Positions 37,554 to 46,447 of a stretch of DNA of 64,000 nt are shown in pieces. The notes under the pieces were generated by a model. It worked only from the letters and a program-made list of their open reading frames with translations. It was not told where the DNA came from and did no database searches. Both the position numbers and the translations under genes were made by a program. This DNA is from Pseudomonadota bacterium (GTDB lineage: Bacteria > Pseudomonadota > Alphaproteobacteria > Rhizobiales > Rhizobiaceae), in the NCBI GenBank assembly GCA_023457435.1, contig JAEWLS010000013.1:70909-134908 (forward strand), read 5' to 3'. The first letter of the stretch is position 1; every line of letters begins with the position of its first letter.

Positions 37554-39050
37554 TCAATTCATCGTCGGTATGACGAATTCGGCACCGTCCTTGATGCCGG
37601 ATGGCCAGCGCGAGGTGACCGTCTTGGTCTTGGTGTAGAACCGGAACGCGTCGGCGCCGTGCTGGTTGAGGTCGCCGAAACCCGAGCCTTTCCAGCCGCC
37701 AAACGTGTAGTACGCGATCGGGACCGGGATCGGCACGTTGACGCCGACCATGCCGACCTGCACGCGGGCGGCGAAGTCGCGAGCTGCATCGCCGTCGCGC
37801 GTGAAGATGGCGACGCCGTTGCCGTATTCGTGCTCGTTCGGCAGGCGCAGGGCCTCCTCGTAGTTGGCGGCTCGCACGACCGACAGCACCGGCCCGAAGA
37901 TCTCTTCCTTGTAGATCTTCATATCCGGCTTCACGTCGTCGAACAGGCAGCCGCCCATGTAGTAGCCGTCCTCGTAGCCCTGCATCTTGAAGCCGCGGCC
38001 GTCGACGACGAGCTTGGCGCCTTCGTTCACGCCGGTGTCGACATAGCCCTTCACCCGCTCCAGCGCAGCCTTGGTCACCAGCGGGCCGAAGTCGGCGCCG
38101 CTGTCGGTCGAGGGCCCGACCTTCAGGCTCTCGACGCGCGGGACCAGCCGCTCGATGAGGCGGTCGGCGGTTTCCTTGCCGACGGGGACCGCGACCGATA
38201 CCGCCATGCAGCGCTCGCCGGCGGATCCGTACCCGGCGCCGATCAGCGCATCCACGGTCTGGTCCATGTCGGCGTCCGGCATGATGATCATGTGGTTCTT
38301 GGCGCCGCCGAAGCACTGGGCGCGTTTGCCGTTGGCCGTGGCGCGGCTGTAGATGTACTGCGCGATCGGCGTCGAACCGACAAAGCCCACTGCCTTGATG
38401 TCCGGATCGTCGAGGATGGCATCGACCGCCTCCTTGTCGCCATTGACGACGTTGAGCACGCCGGCGGGAAGCCCCGCCTCGAGGAACAGCTCGGCGATGC
38501 GCATCGGCACGGATGGGTCGCGCTCGGACGGCTTCAGGATGAAGGCGTTGCCGCAGGCAAGAGCAGGCCCGATCTTCCACAGCGGGATCATGGCCGGGAA
38601 GTTGAACGGCGTGATGCCCGCGACCACGCCGAGCGGCTGACGCATTGAATAGACGTCGATGCCGGGGCCGGCGGCATCGGTGAATTCGCCCTTCATCATG
38701 TGCGGCGCGCCGATGCACACCTCGATGACCTCGAGGCCGCGCTGGATGTCGCCCTTGGCGTCGGCGATGGTCTTGCCGTGCTCGCGCGCCAGCGTTTCGG
38801 CGAGTTCGTCATATTCCCTGGCGACGAGTTCGAGGAACTTCATCAGCACGCGAACGCGGCGCTGCGGATTCGTCGCCCCCCACGCTGGCTGCGCTGCCTT
38901 GGCGTTCTCGACCGCCGCGCGAAGCTCGGCCTTCGATGCCAGCGCGACCTTGCCACGCACGCTGCCATCCATAGGCTGGAAGATCTCGGCCGTGCGGCCG
39001 CTTTTGCCGGCGACGCGCTTGCCGCCGATGAAATGCCCAACCTCGATCAT
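37554..39050 (-). CDS. mmsA: CoA-acylating methylmalonate-semialdehyde dehydrogenase
   Basis: A 498-residue ALDH-family enzyme that makes propionyl-CoA (or acetyl-CoA) from methylmalonate or malonate semialdehyde in valine, thymine and inositol breakdown. The fold is complete: VAGITPFNFPAMIPLWKIGPALACGN, KAVGFVGSTPIAQYIYSRA, and the active-site segment GAKNHMIIMPDADMDQTVDALIGAGYGSAGERCMA with catalytic Cys. The GERCMA context and the CoA-type FGGWKGSGFGDLNQHGADAFRFYTK end identify MmsA. ATG at 39050 (MIEVGHF) with upstream AGGGAG is the start; the frame runs further upstream without support. No mmsB gene is adjacent. Confidence 0.94.
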   Translation of the reverse strand: MIEVGHFIGGKRVAGKSGRTAEIFQPMDGSVRGKVALASKAELRAAVENAKAAQPAWGATNPQRRVRVLMKFLELVAREYDELAETLAREHGKTIADAKGDIQRGLEVIEVCIGAPHMMKGEFTDAAGPGIDVYSMRQPLGVVAGITPFNFPAMIPLWKIGPALACGNAFILKPSERDPSVPMRIAELFLEAGLPAGVLNVVNGDKEAVDAILDDPDIKAVGFVGSTPIAQYIYSRATANGKRAQCFGGAKNHMIIMPDADMDQTVDALIGAGYGSAGERCMAVSVAVPVGKETADRLIERLVPRVESLKVGPSTDSGADFGPLVTKAALERVKGYVDTGVNEGAKLVVDGRGFKMQGYEDGYYMGGCLFDDVKPDMKIYKEEIFGPVLSVVRAANYEEALRLPNEHEYGNGVAIFTRDGDAARDFAARVQVGMVGVNVPIPVPIAYYTFGGWKGSGFGDLNQHGADAFRFYTKTKTVTSRWPSGIKDGAEFVIPTMN

Positions 39051-39339
39051 CGTCTTGCTCCCTGAAGTCTCGTCAGGCATCTTCGTGCGCGCGCTCCCGC
39101 TTGGCAATCGGGCCTGGCGCGGTGCCTGGCCACTGTGCCTAGAGGGTCGCCCTAGAGGTGTCCATTGTGCCAGGCGGCTCGAATCCGGTAGCTGTGTGCC
39201 TTTATCGCCACGCAGCAAGGCCGGTAATCCGCGTTGTTCCTGTGAACCGCAACCTTCGCGCATCTTTGCAGTTGTGGGCCGCCTGGGCTATCTCTCGAAG
39301 GTCGGGTCGCGTTGTGGGTGGGGCAGCAGTCGGTAGGGG
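39051..39339. other. 289-base intergenic region without a recognised gene
   Basis: The space between the mmsA start and the divergent lipoprotein gene contains no credible coding frame and no hairpin that I can identify. It should hold the promoters for both genes. No clear -35/-10 pair was found by eye. Confidence 0.5.
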
Positions 39340-41562
39340 ATGGCTTCGTCTTACGGCATCGGAAGGTTCGGCCATGCGGTCGCCATGGTCAGGGGCCGGG
39401 GACTCGTCGTGAGGCGCGTCGCCGCTGCGCTGACCTTGCTCGTCCTATCGGGCTGCACGCATAGCCTCGACGTCCTCAACTCTTGCGCGGACACGGGCGG
39501 CGACTTCTCCTGCGTCACCGAGGAGCGCACCGCGAGCGGATACGCGCCGGCCGCTGATGCGGGCGGGATGGACGCGGTTGGTCGCGAATATGAGCGCCAG
39601 TTCATCGCGCTGCTCGCCCATAGCCGCCTCAACGCCATGGAGCAGGCGGTGGGGATCGGCATCCGCGGCAAGACTCACAACGACGTCCTCAATCTCGGCT
39701 TTCAGCAGGACTACCGCGCGGTCGACGCGCTCGCCGGCCAGCTGGCGAAGCCGCTGCCGGCACTGCCCGCTTCGGCAGGTGGCAGGGGCGACATTCGACA
39801 CTTTACAAGACCATGGCGCACGGCTCGCCACACGCTCTACCTCGGCAAGGGGAGCGCGGATCCGTCGCCGCGGACATTCTACTTCTCCGGGCTTCAGGCG
39901 TTGAAAGTTCTCATCGACCTTGAAGCGGTGGAGAAAATGCCGGCGACCCTGGCCGGCACATGCAACGGCACGCTGCGAGTCAGCCAGCCGAGCAGCGGCG
40001 ACTACGCCGCCGGCAGCACCATCGCGGTCGCCGTCGGCGGCTCCCGCGGCAAGGTGACGATCGAGCCGGATGTGGCGCTGACGCGCTGCGACTTCGTCTA
40101 CAAGACCGACGCCGGCAGTTTCTCCACGCGACTGACGATGCTGCGGGAAGAAACCTCGGATCCCGCCCTGGCGGAGATCGACAGCCGCTTCGAGATATGC
40201 GGCGAGCCCGAATTGTCGCGCGCCACCGCGCTCGAGCGCGCCTTCTGGCGCAGCCGCTGGCTGTCGCAGACCTGCGCGATGAACGTCGGCAGCCCCGTGC
40301 TCCTCGACGACGAGCGGGCTGGCTTCAACGCCAAGGTGAAGGCGCTGATGGGCAAGGAGCTGCCGCGCGCCGCATTCGACCAGGCAAACCCCGAATGGCC
40401 GCTCGACTTTTCCAACGCGCCGAAGCTGTCGCTGATCTACGTCTCCTACCTCGACCTGAAGGCGGACTTCTCCGGCAGGGTCATGGAACGCCTGCTGCGC
40501 TGGCACGCGGCGCGCGGCACGAAAATCCGCATGGTCACCACCGCGATCCTGGCGCGTCCGAAGGACAAGGCGCTGATGGAGCAGCTGGTCGCCGACTATC
40601 CGAACATTTCGCTGCAGCAGTTCGAGTGGACGCCGCCGGCGGGAGCGCGTCCGGAACAGCGGCTCTACAATCTGTACCGCACCCATCACGTTAAGATGCT
40701 CGGCGCCCTGTCGCCGACGCCGGGCCGTTCGACCGCCATCATCGGCGGCCGCAACATCCACGACGGGTTCCTGTTCGACAAGCCGGTCGACCTGACGGGC
40801 TACAAGGGCCTCTATCAGTACGAGCCGGGCAAGGCCGGCCTGAGCCTGCACTACTATTCGAGCTACAACGACTTCGAGATGGCCTTCCACGACGACCGCG
40901 TCGTGCGCGAGATGATGGCGCAACTATCGACCCTGTGGCACCGTGATACCGAGACCAGCGTCTCACGGCCCTACACCCTGACCGAGAAGGGTTACTCCGG
41001 TCCGCTGACCGGCCGCATGCGCCATTTCATCTCCATACCCTACTCGGACGGGCGCGCGCTGGAACGCCAGTATGTCGAGCTGCTGGATGCGGCACGCACC
41101 ACCATCGAGTTCGTCAATCCCTACCTCAATCTGACGCCGGACATTGCCGCCGCACTGGAGCGTGCGATCGACCGCGGCGTGAAGATCACCATCGTCGGGC
41201 GCATCGACCTCAAGGGCGACCTCGGCGGCACGTTCCTGACCGAGCTGAACGAGCAGTTCGTGCAGAAATATGCGGATCGCATCGCGGTCTACGAATTCAA
41301 GGTGCCCGACCTGCTGCTTCACGCGAAGCTCCTGCTGATCGACGGCGAGTTCGTGTCGGTGTCGTCGGTGAACTTCAACAATCGCAGTTTCATCCACGAC
41401 AGCGAGAACGGGATGATCGCGCTCGACCGCGGTCTGTATCGCAAGCTGAAGGCGGTGTTCGAGAGCTACCGGGCGCAGGCCGTGCGGCTCACCTCGGACG
41501 TCGAGATCCCGTGGATCTACCGTACGATCTTCCGTTCCAAGCTGGTCCGCGAGGCGCTCTAG
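39340..41562 (+). CDS. phospholipase-D/cardiolipin-synthase-like lipoprotein with one intact HKD motif
   Basis: A 740-residue exported protein. After an N-terminal extension a lipobox (VLSGC, near residue 40) marks lipidation. Residues about 60-330 form a region with no family that I recognise. The C-terminal half is a PLD domain pair: the first motif region THHVKMLGALSP...IGGRNIHDGF keeps HxK but has Leu instead of the usual Asp, and the second HAKLLLIDGEFVSVSSVNFNNRS is a complete HxKxxxxD motif. It probably acts on phospholipids at the outer face of the inner membrane or on the outer membrane. Start uncertain; a GTG or ATG nearer the lipobox (MVRGRG) may be used. Confidence 0.85.
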   Translation: MASSYGIGRFGHAVAMVRGRGLVVRRVAAALTLLVLSGCTHSLDVLNSCADTGGDFSCVTEERTASGYAPAADAGGMDAVGREYERQFIALLAHSRLNAMEQAVGIGIRGKTHNDVLNLGFQQDYRAVDALAGQLAKPLPALPASAGGRGDIRHFTRPWRTARHTLYLGKGSADPSPRTFYFSGLQALKVLIDLEAVEKMPATLAGTCNGTLRVSQPSSGDYAAGSTIAVAVGGSRGKVTIEPDVALTRCDFVYKTDAGSFSTRLTMLREETSDPALAEIDSRFEICGEPELSRATALERAFWRSRWLSQTCAMNVGSPVLLDDERAGFNAKVKALMGKELPRAAFDQANPEWPLDFSNAPKLSLIYVSYLDLKADFSGRVMERLLRWHAARGTKIRMVTTAILARPKDKALMEQLVADYPNISLQQFEWTPPAGARPEQRLYNLYRTHHVKMLGALSPTPGRSTAIIGGRNIHDGFLFDKPVDLTGYKGLYQYEPGKAGLSLHYYSSYNDFEMAFHDDRVVREMMAQLSTLWHRDTETSVSRPYTLTEKGYSGPLTGRMRHFISIPYSDGRALERQYVELLDAARTTIEFVNPYLNLTPDIAAALERAIDRGVKITIVGRIDLKGDLGGTFLTELNEQFVQKYADRIAVYEFKVPDLLLHAKLLLIDGEFVSVSSVNFNNRSFIHDSENGMIALDRGLYRKLKAVFESYRAQAVRLTSDVEIPWIYRTIFRSKLVREAL

Positions 41563-41563
41563 C

Positions 41564-43204
41564 TCAGGCTTCGTTCGCCTCGGCCTTCGCCCGGTCGCGA
41601 AAGATGCGGCGGATGACCTTGCCCGTCGTGGTCAGCGGCATCGACCCGACGAATTCCACTTCGCGCGGATATTCGTGAGCCGACAGACGGGTACGGACCC
41701 AGTCGCGTATTTCCGCCGACAGCGCGTCGCTGCCCTCGTAGCCTTCGCGCAGCACGACATAGGCCTTGACGATTTCAGTGCGCAGCGAATCCGGCTTGCC
41801 GACGGCTGCGGCAAGCGAAACGGCGGGATGTCCGGTCAGGCAATCCTCGATCTCGCCCGGGCCTATGCGATAGCCCGACGACGTGATGACGTCGTCGTCG
41901 CGGCCGAAAAAGAAGACGTAGCCGTCGTCGTCGGCCGTGCCCTGGTCGCCTGTGGTCATCCAGTCGCCGACGAACTTCTTCTTAGTCGCTTCCGGGTTGT
42001 TCCAGTATTGAAGGAACATCACCGGGTCGGGGCGGGCGATCGCGATCTGGCCGGTCTCGCCGGCAGGCAGCTCGCGGCCGGCGTCGTCGATCACCGCGAC
42101 GCGATGACCGGGCACCGGGAGGCCGATCGCGCCGGCACGGCTGACGCCGAGCGCCGCGCAGGAGGCGAGCACAAGGTTGCACTCGGTCTGCCCGTAAAAC
42201 TCGTTGATGGTGAGGCCCAGTTCCGCGGTACCCCACTCCAGCGTCTCGCGACCGAGGGCTTCGCCACCCGACCCCACGGTGCGCAGATCGAGACGGAACC
42301 TGTCACGAATGCCGGCGACCGCGCGCAACATCCGCAGGGCGGTCGGCGGGATGAAGGCATTGCGCACGCCGTGGCGCTCGACGATGCCGAGCGCGGCCTC
42401 GGGATCGAACTTCTCGCCGGCGCTGGCTACGACCGGAACGCCGAGCAGGAGTCCGGGCAGCAGCACGTTGAGAAGGCCGCCGGCCCACGCCCAGTCCGCG
42501 GGCGTCCAAAGGATGTCGCCGGGCAGCGGCAGGAACTCGTGCGGCATCTGCACGCCCGGCACGTGTCCGATCAGAACGCGATGGCCATGCAGGGCGCCCT
42601 TCGGAGGACCGGTGGTGCCAGAAGTGAAGATCATCAGCGCGGGATCGTCGGTCAGCGTGTCGGCCGGCGCAAAGTCGGGGTCGGGCCGCGACGACAATTC
42701 GCCAAAGGCGAGGGCACCTGCGTCGGCGCCGTCGGTGCAGACGATTGCTTCGAGTTCCGGCAGCCGCGCTTCGATGCGCTTCAGCTTTTCCAAACCCGAC
42801 GCATTCGTCACCACGGCACGAACGCCGGCGGCGTGCAGCCGGTATTCGAGCGCCTCGACGCCGAACAGCAGCGCCAGGGGGACCGCGATCGCGCCGAGCT
42901 TGTAGATCGCCGCATGGGCGATTGCCACCTCGAAGCCCTGCGGCAGGAGCAGTGCGACGCGGTCTCCACGGCGGACGCCGTTGCGCGCGAGGCCGGATGC
43001 GAAGGCGCTGGAGCGACGCGCGAACTCGCCGTAGCTGAGCGACAGCGGCTCTCCCTCCGACCGGTGCAGGATGAGCGCCGTACGGTCTGGCTCGCGCGAT
43101 GCCCAGGCGTCGGAGATCGCCGTGCCGATGTTGAACCGCTGCGGTACGCGCCAGCGAAAGTCGCGATAGAGATCGGCGTAGGTATCGCCACGCGGCAGCA
43201 GCAA
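41564..43204 (-). CDS. AMP-forming acyl-CoA ligase (acetate/medium-chain type)
   Basis: A 546-residue adenylate-forming enzyme. It shows the P-loop LMIFTSGTTGPPKGALHGH (about residue 195), the YGQTE-type motif NEFYGQTECNLVLAS, the TGDQGTADDDGYVFFFGRDDDVITSSGYRIGPGEIE hinge and the C-terminal catalytic Lys in MPLTTTGKVIRR. It resembles AcsA-like short/medium-chain acyl-CoA synthetases; substrate chain length is not deducible. The TTG start at 43204 is supported by CGGAGG 7 bases upstream. It is convergent with the lipoprotein gene, ending 1 base apart. Confidence 0.9.
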   Translation of the reverse strand: MLLPRGDTYADLYRDFRWRVPQRFNIGTAISDAWASREPDRTALILHRSEGEPLSLSYGEFARRSSAFASGLARNGVRRGDRVALLLPQGFEVAIAHAAIYKLGAIAVPLALLFGVEALEYRLHAAGVRAVVTNASGLEKLKRIEARLPELEAIVCTDGADAGALAFGELSSRPDPDFAPADTLTDDPALMIFTSGTTGPPKGALHGHRVLIGHVPGVQMPHEFLPLPGDILWTPADWAWAGGLLNVLLPGLLLGVPVVASAGEKFDPEAALGIVERHGVRNAFIPPTALRMLRAVAGIRDRFRLDLRTVGSGGEALGRETLEWGTAELGLTINEFYGQTECNLVLASCAALGVSRAGAIGLPVPGHRVAVIDDAGRELPAGETGQIAIARPDPVMFLQYWNNPEATKKKFVGDWMTTGDQGTADDDGYVFFFGRDDDVITSSGYRIGPGEIEDCLTGHPAVSLAAAVGKPDSLRTEIVKAYVVLREGYEGSDALSAEIRDWVRTRLSAHEYPREVEFVGSMPLTTTGKVIRRIFRDRAKAEANEA

Positions 43205-43504
43205 TGTCGCGCCTCCGGAAGGACGATGGTGCCCCGTGCCGAAAACGCACGATCACCGAGGTCACAGACTTACAAGACGATGGTGCAAGCCTGCCAGTCT
43301 TTTGCGCCTTGTCCCGCAGCCTCGCACGACCTGCCAACTACCGGAAAAGGGCAAGAAGATCGACAGCGCCCTGGCGCGAATTTCAGAGGCCCGGGCAAAC
43401 TAGGACTTTAGCCCTAGGACAATGGCATTGGCCCGTACAGCGGAACACAAGCACTAGCTCCAATATTCTCACCCGGTGCGCCGCGGCGAGATTGGAGACC
43501 AAAC
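43205..43504. other. 300-base intergenic region without a gene
   Basis: Between the ligase and the orphan sigma-region protein no frame on either strand has both a ribosome site and plausible composition. Contents appear to be promoter and leader sequence for the flanking divergent genes. Confidence 0.45.
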
Positions 43505-43741
43505 GTGGAGCTTCCCTCGGTAGAAATAGCAGAGATGGAAGCGCTGATTCCCGAATTGCGGGAACTAGCGCGAGGCGAGTTCCAGCTTTCCGAGCAAGAC
43601 GCGGACGATGTCGTCGAGATGACCCTGCTTCGTGCTGCCAGTGTAAAAGTCCAGCGTCCGGAAAATATCGGATTGAGCGAATGGCTCCGAGCGATCGTGC
43701 GAGAGGAAGCCACGCTACATCTCGAGACCTTAACGCACTGA
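43505..43741 (+). CDS. 78-residue orphan sigma-70 region 2-like protein
   Basis: A short protein that resembles region 2 of ECF sigma factors: IPELRELARGEFQLSEQDADDVVEMTLLRA aligns with the usual IPxLRxxAR...DADDLVQxTLLRA, and GLSEWLRAIVREEA with the following LRAWLFTILRNE. Regions 3 and 4 are absent and the frame ends at 43741; no sigma-4-like frame follows. The GTG start at 43505 has GGAGAC 8 bases upstream. It is either a degraded sigma factor or a small standalone region-2 protein. No anti-sigma gene is adjacent. Confidence 0.55.
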   Translation: MELPSVEIAEMEALIPELRELARGEFQLSEQDADDVVEMTLLRAASVKVQRPENIGLSEWLRAIVREEATLHLETLTH

Positions 43742-43911
43742 AGACCGAACGCGGCCAGGCTTCGCTAGGCCTTAAGCCCCTATTGCCGGGTCGCGGTAGC
43801 GCCCGCAAAGAGGGCGCCGACGGCCAGTTTCGGTCGCACCGCAAGACTGGCCGGATGCGGCCTTACCTCAACCCCGCCGCGTCTCCGGAATCCTGAACAG
43901 GGCACCCCTCA

Positions 43912-44109
43912 GTGCGAAGACCTTGCCCATCCTGCGGGAAGAGCATCACGGCGGAGGCTGCGCGTTGCCCCCATTGTGGGTGGGCTTTGCCGAAGCGTAT
44001 CGAGCACAACAGAACGCCGGGCATGCTGATGCTGACCTTGGTGCTCGCCGCTGCCATCGTCACCTGGATCATAGTCAGCGCGATCAATCTCTCGCGGGCG
44101 CTCGACTGA
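43912..44109 (+). CDS. small zinc-ribbon membrane protein
   Basis: A 65-residue product with an N-terminal zinc ribbon (CPSCGKSITAEAARCPHCG, two CxxC pairs) followed by a single TM helix (MLMLTLVLAAAIVTWIIVSAI, about residues 38-59). The GTG at 43912 has AGGG 7 bases before. Comparable ribbon-plus-helix proteins are common and poorly characterised; it may tether a zinc site at the membrane. Confidence 0.65.
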   Translation: MRRPCPSCGKSITAEAARCPHCGWALPKRIEHNRTPGMLMLTLVLAAAIVTWIIVSAINLSRALD

Positions 44110-44132
44110 AGGCATGCCGGTCGTGCAGCAGT

Positions 44133-44684
44133 TTACCTCGGCGCCCGAAGGCTCTTTTCGATCCTCGTTACGACGGGATCGAATTCGGCTTTTCGGCTCC
44201 GTGGGTAACTTATCTCGATCGCTGAGTAGCGTGTCCGCTCAGCGTTCAGCATCGCTTTGAAGTAGAAGATCGTCGGATCGGCATCTTCCCGGTCGCGAAG
44301 GTAGTGGCCGGATAGGACGAACCAACTGTTTCCTCCCGCCCGATAGGTTATGTTCCGGATCCAGTCGGCCGACGCCACCAACTCCTCAATCTTCGCCAGC
44401 CCGGTCCCAACTGGGATTTCTCCTTGATAGGCAGCGATGCGCGCGTCGCCTGACACGTCCTCGAAAATCAACCGCCCATCTTCGTTGCTCACTTCCTGGA
44501 ACTGATCGCCGGGAATTTGGAAGCTGTGACCGTATTCTGGGTCGACATACTCCTCCCAGCTCTGAGCGGCCGCTATGCCTGCGCACATCAGAACGACGAG
44601 GCCTGCGGCCAGGAGCGATCGCCAGGCAGCTTTGAGCCGGCCATCGGCACTCGGCTCATCCAGTTCGTACCGACACATGACCAT
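44133..44684 (-). CDS. secreted or membrane-anchored protein of unknown function
   Basis: A 183-residue protein with a hydrophobic segment (AWRSLLAAGLVVLMCAGIAAAQS, about residues 20-43) that acts as signal peptide or anchor. The exposed part starts SWEEYVDPEYGHSFQIPGDQF and reads DGRLIFEDVSGDARIAAYQGE, NSWFVLSGHYLRDREDADPTIFYFK and YSAIEISYPRSRKAEFDPVVTRIEKSL, a compact alpha/beta domain of a kind annotated as hypothetical in related genomes. ATG at 44684 is chosen since AAGGAGGA lies 6 bases upstream; the open frame continues to 45002 without a site. No function known. Confidence 0.72.
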   Translation of the reverse strand: MVMCRYELDEPSADGRLKAAWRSLLAAGLVVLMCAGIAAAQSWEEYVDPEYGHSFQIPGDQFQEVSNEDGRLIFEDVSGDARIAAYQGEIPVGTGLAKIEELVASADWIRNITYRAGGNSWFVLSGHYLRDREDADPTIFYFKAMLNAERTRYSAIEISYPRSRKAEFDPVVTRIEKSLRAPR

Positions 44685-44972
44685 TAGACTTCCTCCTTGT
44701 CGGGCGGCACGCTGTTGCGGCAATCGGCGGCGAGAAGATTGGTTCCGGCATAGCCAGGTGCGGCAACGCCGCTGCCGTCCTGGAATTCGAGCCAGCGCTA
44801 CGGCGAAAAGCCGGTCGTCATCAGCCGCATGCCATGGCGGTGATAGAGAACGGAGAAGCTGTGTGTCTTTAGCCGGGGCGAGGATGTTCCACCGGATCAC
44901 CGGAAAACGCTTCCGGAAAGCGCGACAGAACCTGCGCAATTGATCAATGAATTCACTGGCCGCGGAGGCCGA
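44685..44972. other. 288-base intergenic region between a tRNA and a secreted-protein gene
   Basis: The minus-strand frame of the next gene continues here but lacks a start signal and shows no recognised domain. No direct repeat of the tRNA-Leu 3' end was seen, so there is no sign of an integrated element. Confidence 0.45.
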
Positions 44973-45057
44973 TGGTGCCCCATGCCGGGATCGAACCAGC
45001 ACTCCTTGCGGAACTCGATTTTGAGTCGAGCGCGTCTACCAATTCCGCCAATGGGGC
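44973..45057 (-). tRNA. tRNA-Leu (CAA)
   Basis: An 85-base type II tRNA. Acceptor GCCCCAT pairs with ATGGGGC, followed by ACCA. The anticodon arm CTCGA-CTCAAAA-TCGAG gives anticodon CAA (reads UUG). D arm TTGGCGGAATTGGTAGACGC, a long variable arm and T arm TGGTTCGATCCCG are all visible. Confidence 0.96.
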
Positions 45058-45214
45058 CAGCCGGAGACCGGCGGACACAAGCGGGTTACAGGAACGCGCC
45101 GGGTCGCGTCAACGGTGGTCGCGGATCGCGCAGAAATGAACGGCTGCGGCGGCACGCCCACTTCCGGCCATCGTCGCGGTCCTCTAGAGCGCGTCGCAGA
45201 TCGGGGCTTTCCGC

Positions 45215-45733
45215 ATGACTCTCTCCGCACCGGCAGGTCGCATCCAGCTCTGGACCGCACTTGCTCTTGTCGCCGGCATGGCGATCACCGTCGGCACGGC
45301 GCTGGGCTTCCAGCACATCGGCGGCTACATTCCCTGCAAGCTGTGCCTCGGCCAGCGCACGCCCTACTATTTCGGCGTGCCGTTGATGGCGCTCGCCGCT
45401 GTCTCGGCGGCTCTGCGGCTTCCCGGCGTCGTGACGCGTGGGCTTCTCGCGGCGGGAGGTCTCCTCATGCTCTACGGCGCATGGCTCGGCGGTTTTCATT
45501 CGGGCGTCGAATGGGCCTGGTGGGCGGGACCGACCGACTGCGGTGTCGTCGACGCGCCGCCGGCAAGCGGCGGAAGCGGGGGCATCCTCGACCAGATAAA
45601 CTCGGTCATCCCGCCATCCTGCAACGAGGCGGCCGGGCGGTTTCTCGGTCTGTCCTTTGCCGGCTGGAACTTCATCGCCAGTCTTGGGCTCGCAGCCGTC
45701 GCCTTCTTCGGTGCCTTCCGCCGCGCCGACTGA
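45215..45733 (+). CDS. dsbB: disulfide bond formation protein B family
   Basis: A 172-residue inner-membrane protein with four TM helices. The first periplasmic loop carries CKLCLGQRTPYY (CxxC near residues 41-44), the quinone-proximal pair of DsbB. The second loop holds Cys in GPTDCGVV and PPSCNEA, the pair that passes electrons to DsbA. It reoxidises DsbA using membrane quinones. ATG at 45215 follows a leader region; no dsbA is next to it. Confidence 0.93.
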   Translation: MTLSAPAGRIQLWTALALVAGMAITVGTALGFQHIGGYIPCKLCLGQRTPYYFGVPLMALAAVSAALRLPGVVTRGLLAAGGLLMLYGAWLGGFHSGVEWAWWAGPTDCGVVDAPPASGGSGGILDQINSVIPPSCNEAAGRFLGLSFAGWNFIASLGLAAVAFFGAFRRAD

Positions 45734-45750
45734 TTCGTCCGCGGCACATG

Positions 45751-45781
45751 AAAAAGGCGGCGCTCCCGTGGGAGGCCGCCC
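45751..45781 (-). terminator. rho-independent terminator for the YdcH gene
   Basis: On the minus strand a GGCGGC-CTCC / GGAG-GCCGCC stem with one unpaired base is followed by a TTTTT run (45755-45751). It lies between convergent dsbB and ydcH-type genes and may also act on dsbB transcripts. Confidence 0.75.
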
Positions 45782-45830
45782 GTTTCCAATTCAACCAGGG
45801 CTGCGCTCCGCGCCGCCTCGATGAGCCTGC

Positions 45831-46007
45831 CTAATGGCGTGTGGGCTCCTTCAACTTCGACATTTCGTCCTTAAGGGCCAGCTTCCGCCGCTTTAGCGTC
45901 ACGATCGTCAGATCGTCCACGGACGGATGGGTCATGGCTTCGTTGAGTTCGCGTTCAATCTCGCCGTGCTTGCGCTGCAGTTCCGCAAGGTGAGATGCAA
46001 GAGACAT
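45831..46007 (-). CDS. YdcH family (DUF465) small protein, first copy
   Basis: A 58-residue mostly helical protein: SLASHLAELQRKHGEIERELNEAMTHPSVDDLTIVTLKRRKLALKDEMSKLKEPTRH split as two helices joined near HPSVDD. This is the DUF465 layout (LKRRKLALKDE). Function unknown. ATG at 46007 gives the normal short length. It diverges from the second copy, separated by 233 bases. Confidence 0.85.
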   Translation of the reverse strand: MSLASHLAELQRKHGEIERELNEAMTHPSVDDLTIVTLKRRKLALKDEMSKLKEPTRH

Positions 46008-46240
46008 GCGTAAACTCCCTTCCTGTTTCCTCGTTAGGCTACAAGGAGGCGTGTTCCCGCCCGAACTGCCTCCTGTGACAGCCAGATGACAGTGTGCCAT
46101 CACTTTCCCCGCTTGTCGAATTTGGCGTGGTAGCATTTCTCGAACAGTTGAAATGTGGTATGCGCTCGCCGCCGGCGGCAAGCGCCCGCGGCAACGTCGC
46201 AGCCGCGCGTCAGCGCCAGCCAGTAAGAGAACGGCCGAAC

Positions 46241-46447
46241 GTGATCTCTGAACAGGAACAGGCCGACGTCCGCCTGGAATTCGCCCGCCTCAAGCAGGAA
46301 CATGCCGACTTCGATACCGCTATCAACGCGATGATCGCGACCGGCTGCGATCCTCTCGCCGTGCAGCGCATGAAGAAGAAGAAGCTGGCGTTGAAGGACA
46401 AGATCGCCCAGCTGGAAGACCGGATTATCCCCGACATCATCGCATGA
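46241..46447 (+). CDS. YdcH family (DUF465) small protein, second copy
   Basis: A 68-residue relative of the divergent 46007 gene product: EQADVRLEFARLKQEHADFDTAINAMIATGCDPLAVQRMKKKKLALKDKIAQLED. The shared MKKKKLALKDKI end matches LKRRKLALKDEM in the other copy. The GTG at 46241 is preceded by AAGAGA; its stop overlaps the purE start (ATGA), so it is coupled to purine synthesis genes. Function unknown. Confidence 0.85.
   Translation: MISEQEQADVRLEFARLKQEHADFDTAINAMIATGCDPLAVQRMKKKKLALKDKIAQLEDRIIPDIIA

Noticed and set aside
44685..45057. Integration site of a mobile element at tRNA-Leu
   Set aside because: No integrase and no direct repeat of the tRNA 3' end were found near it.
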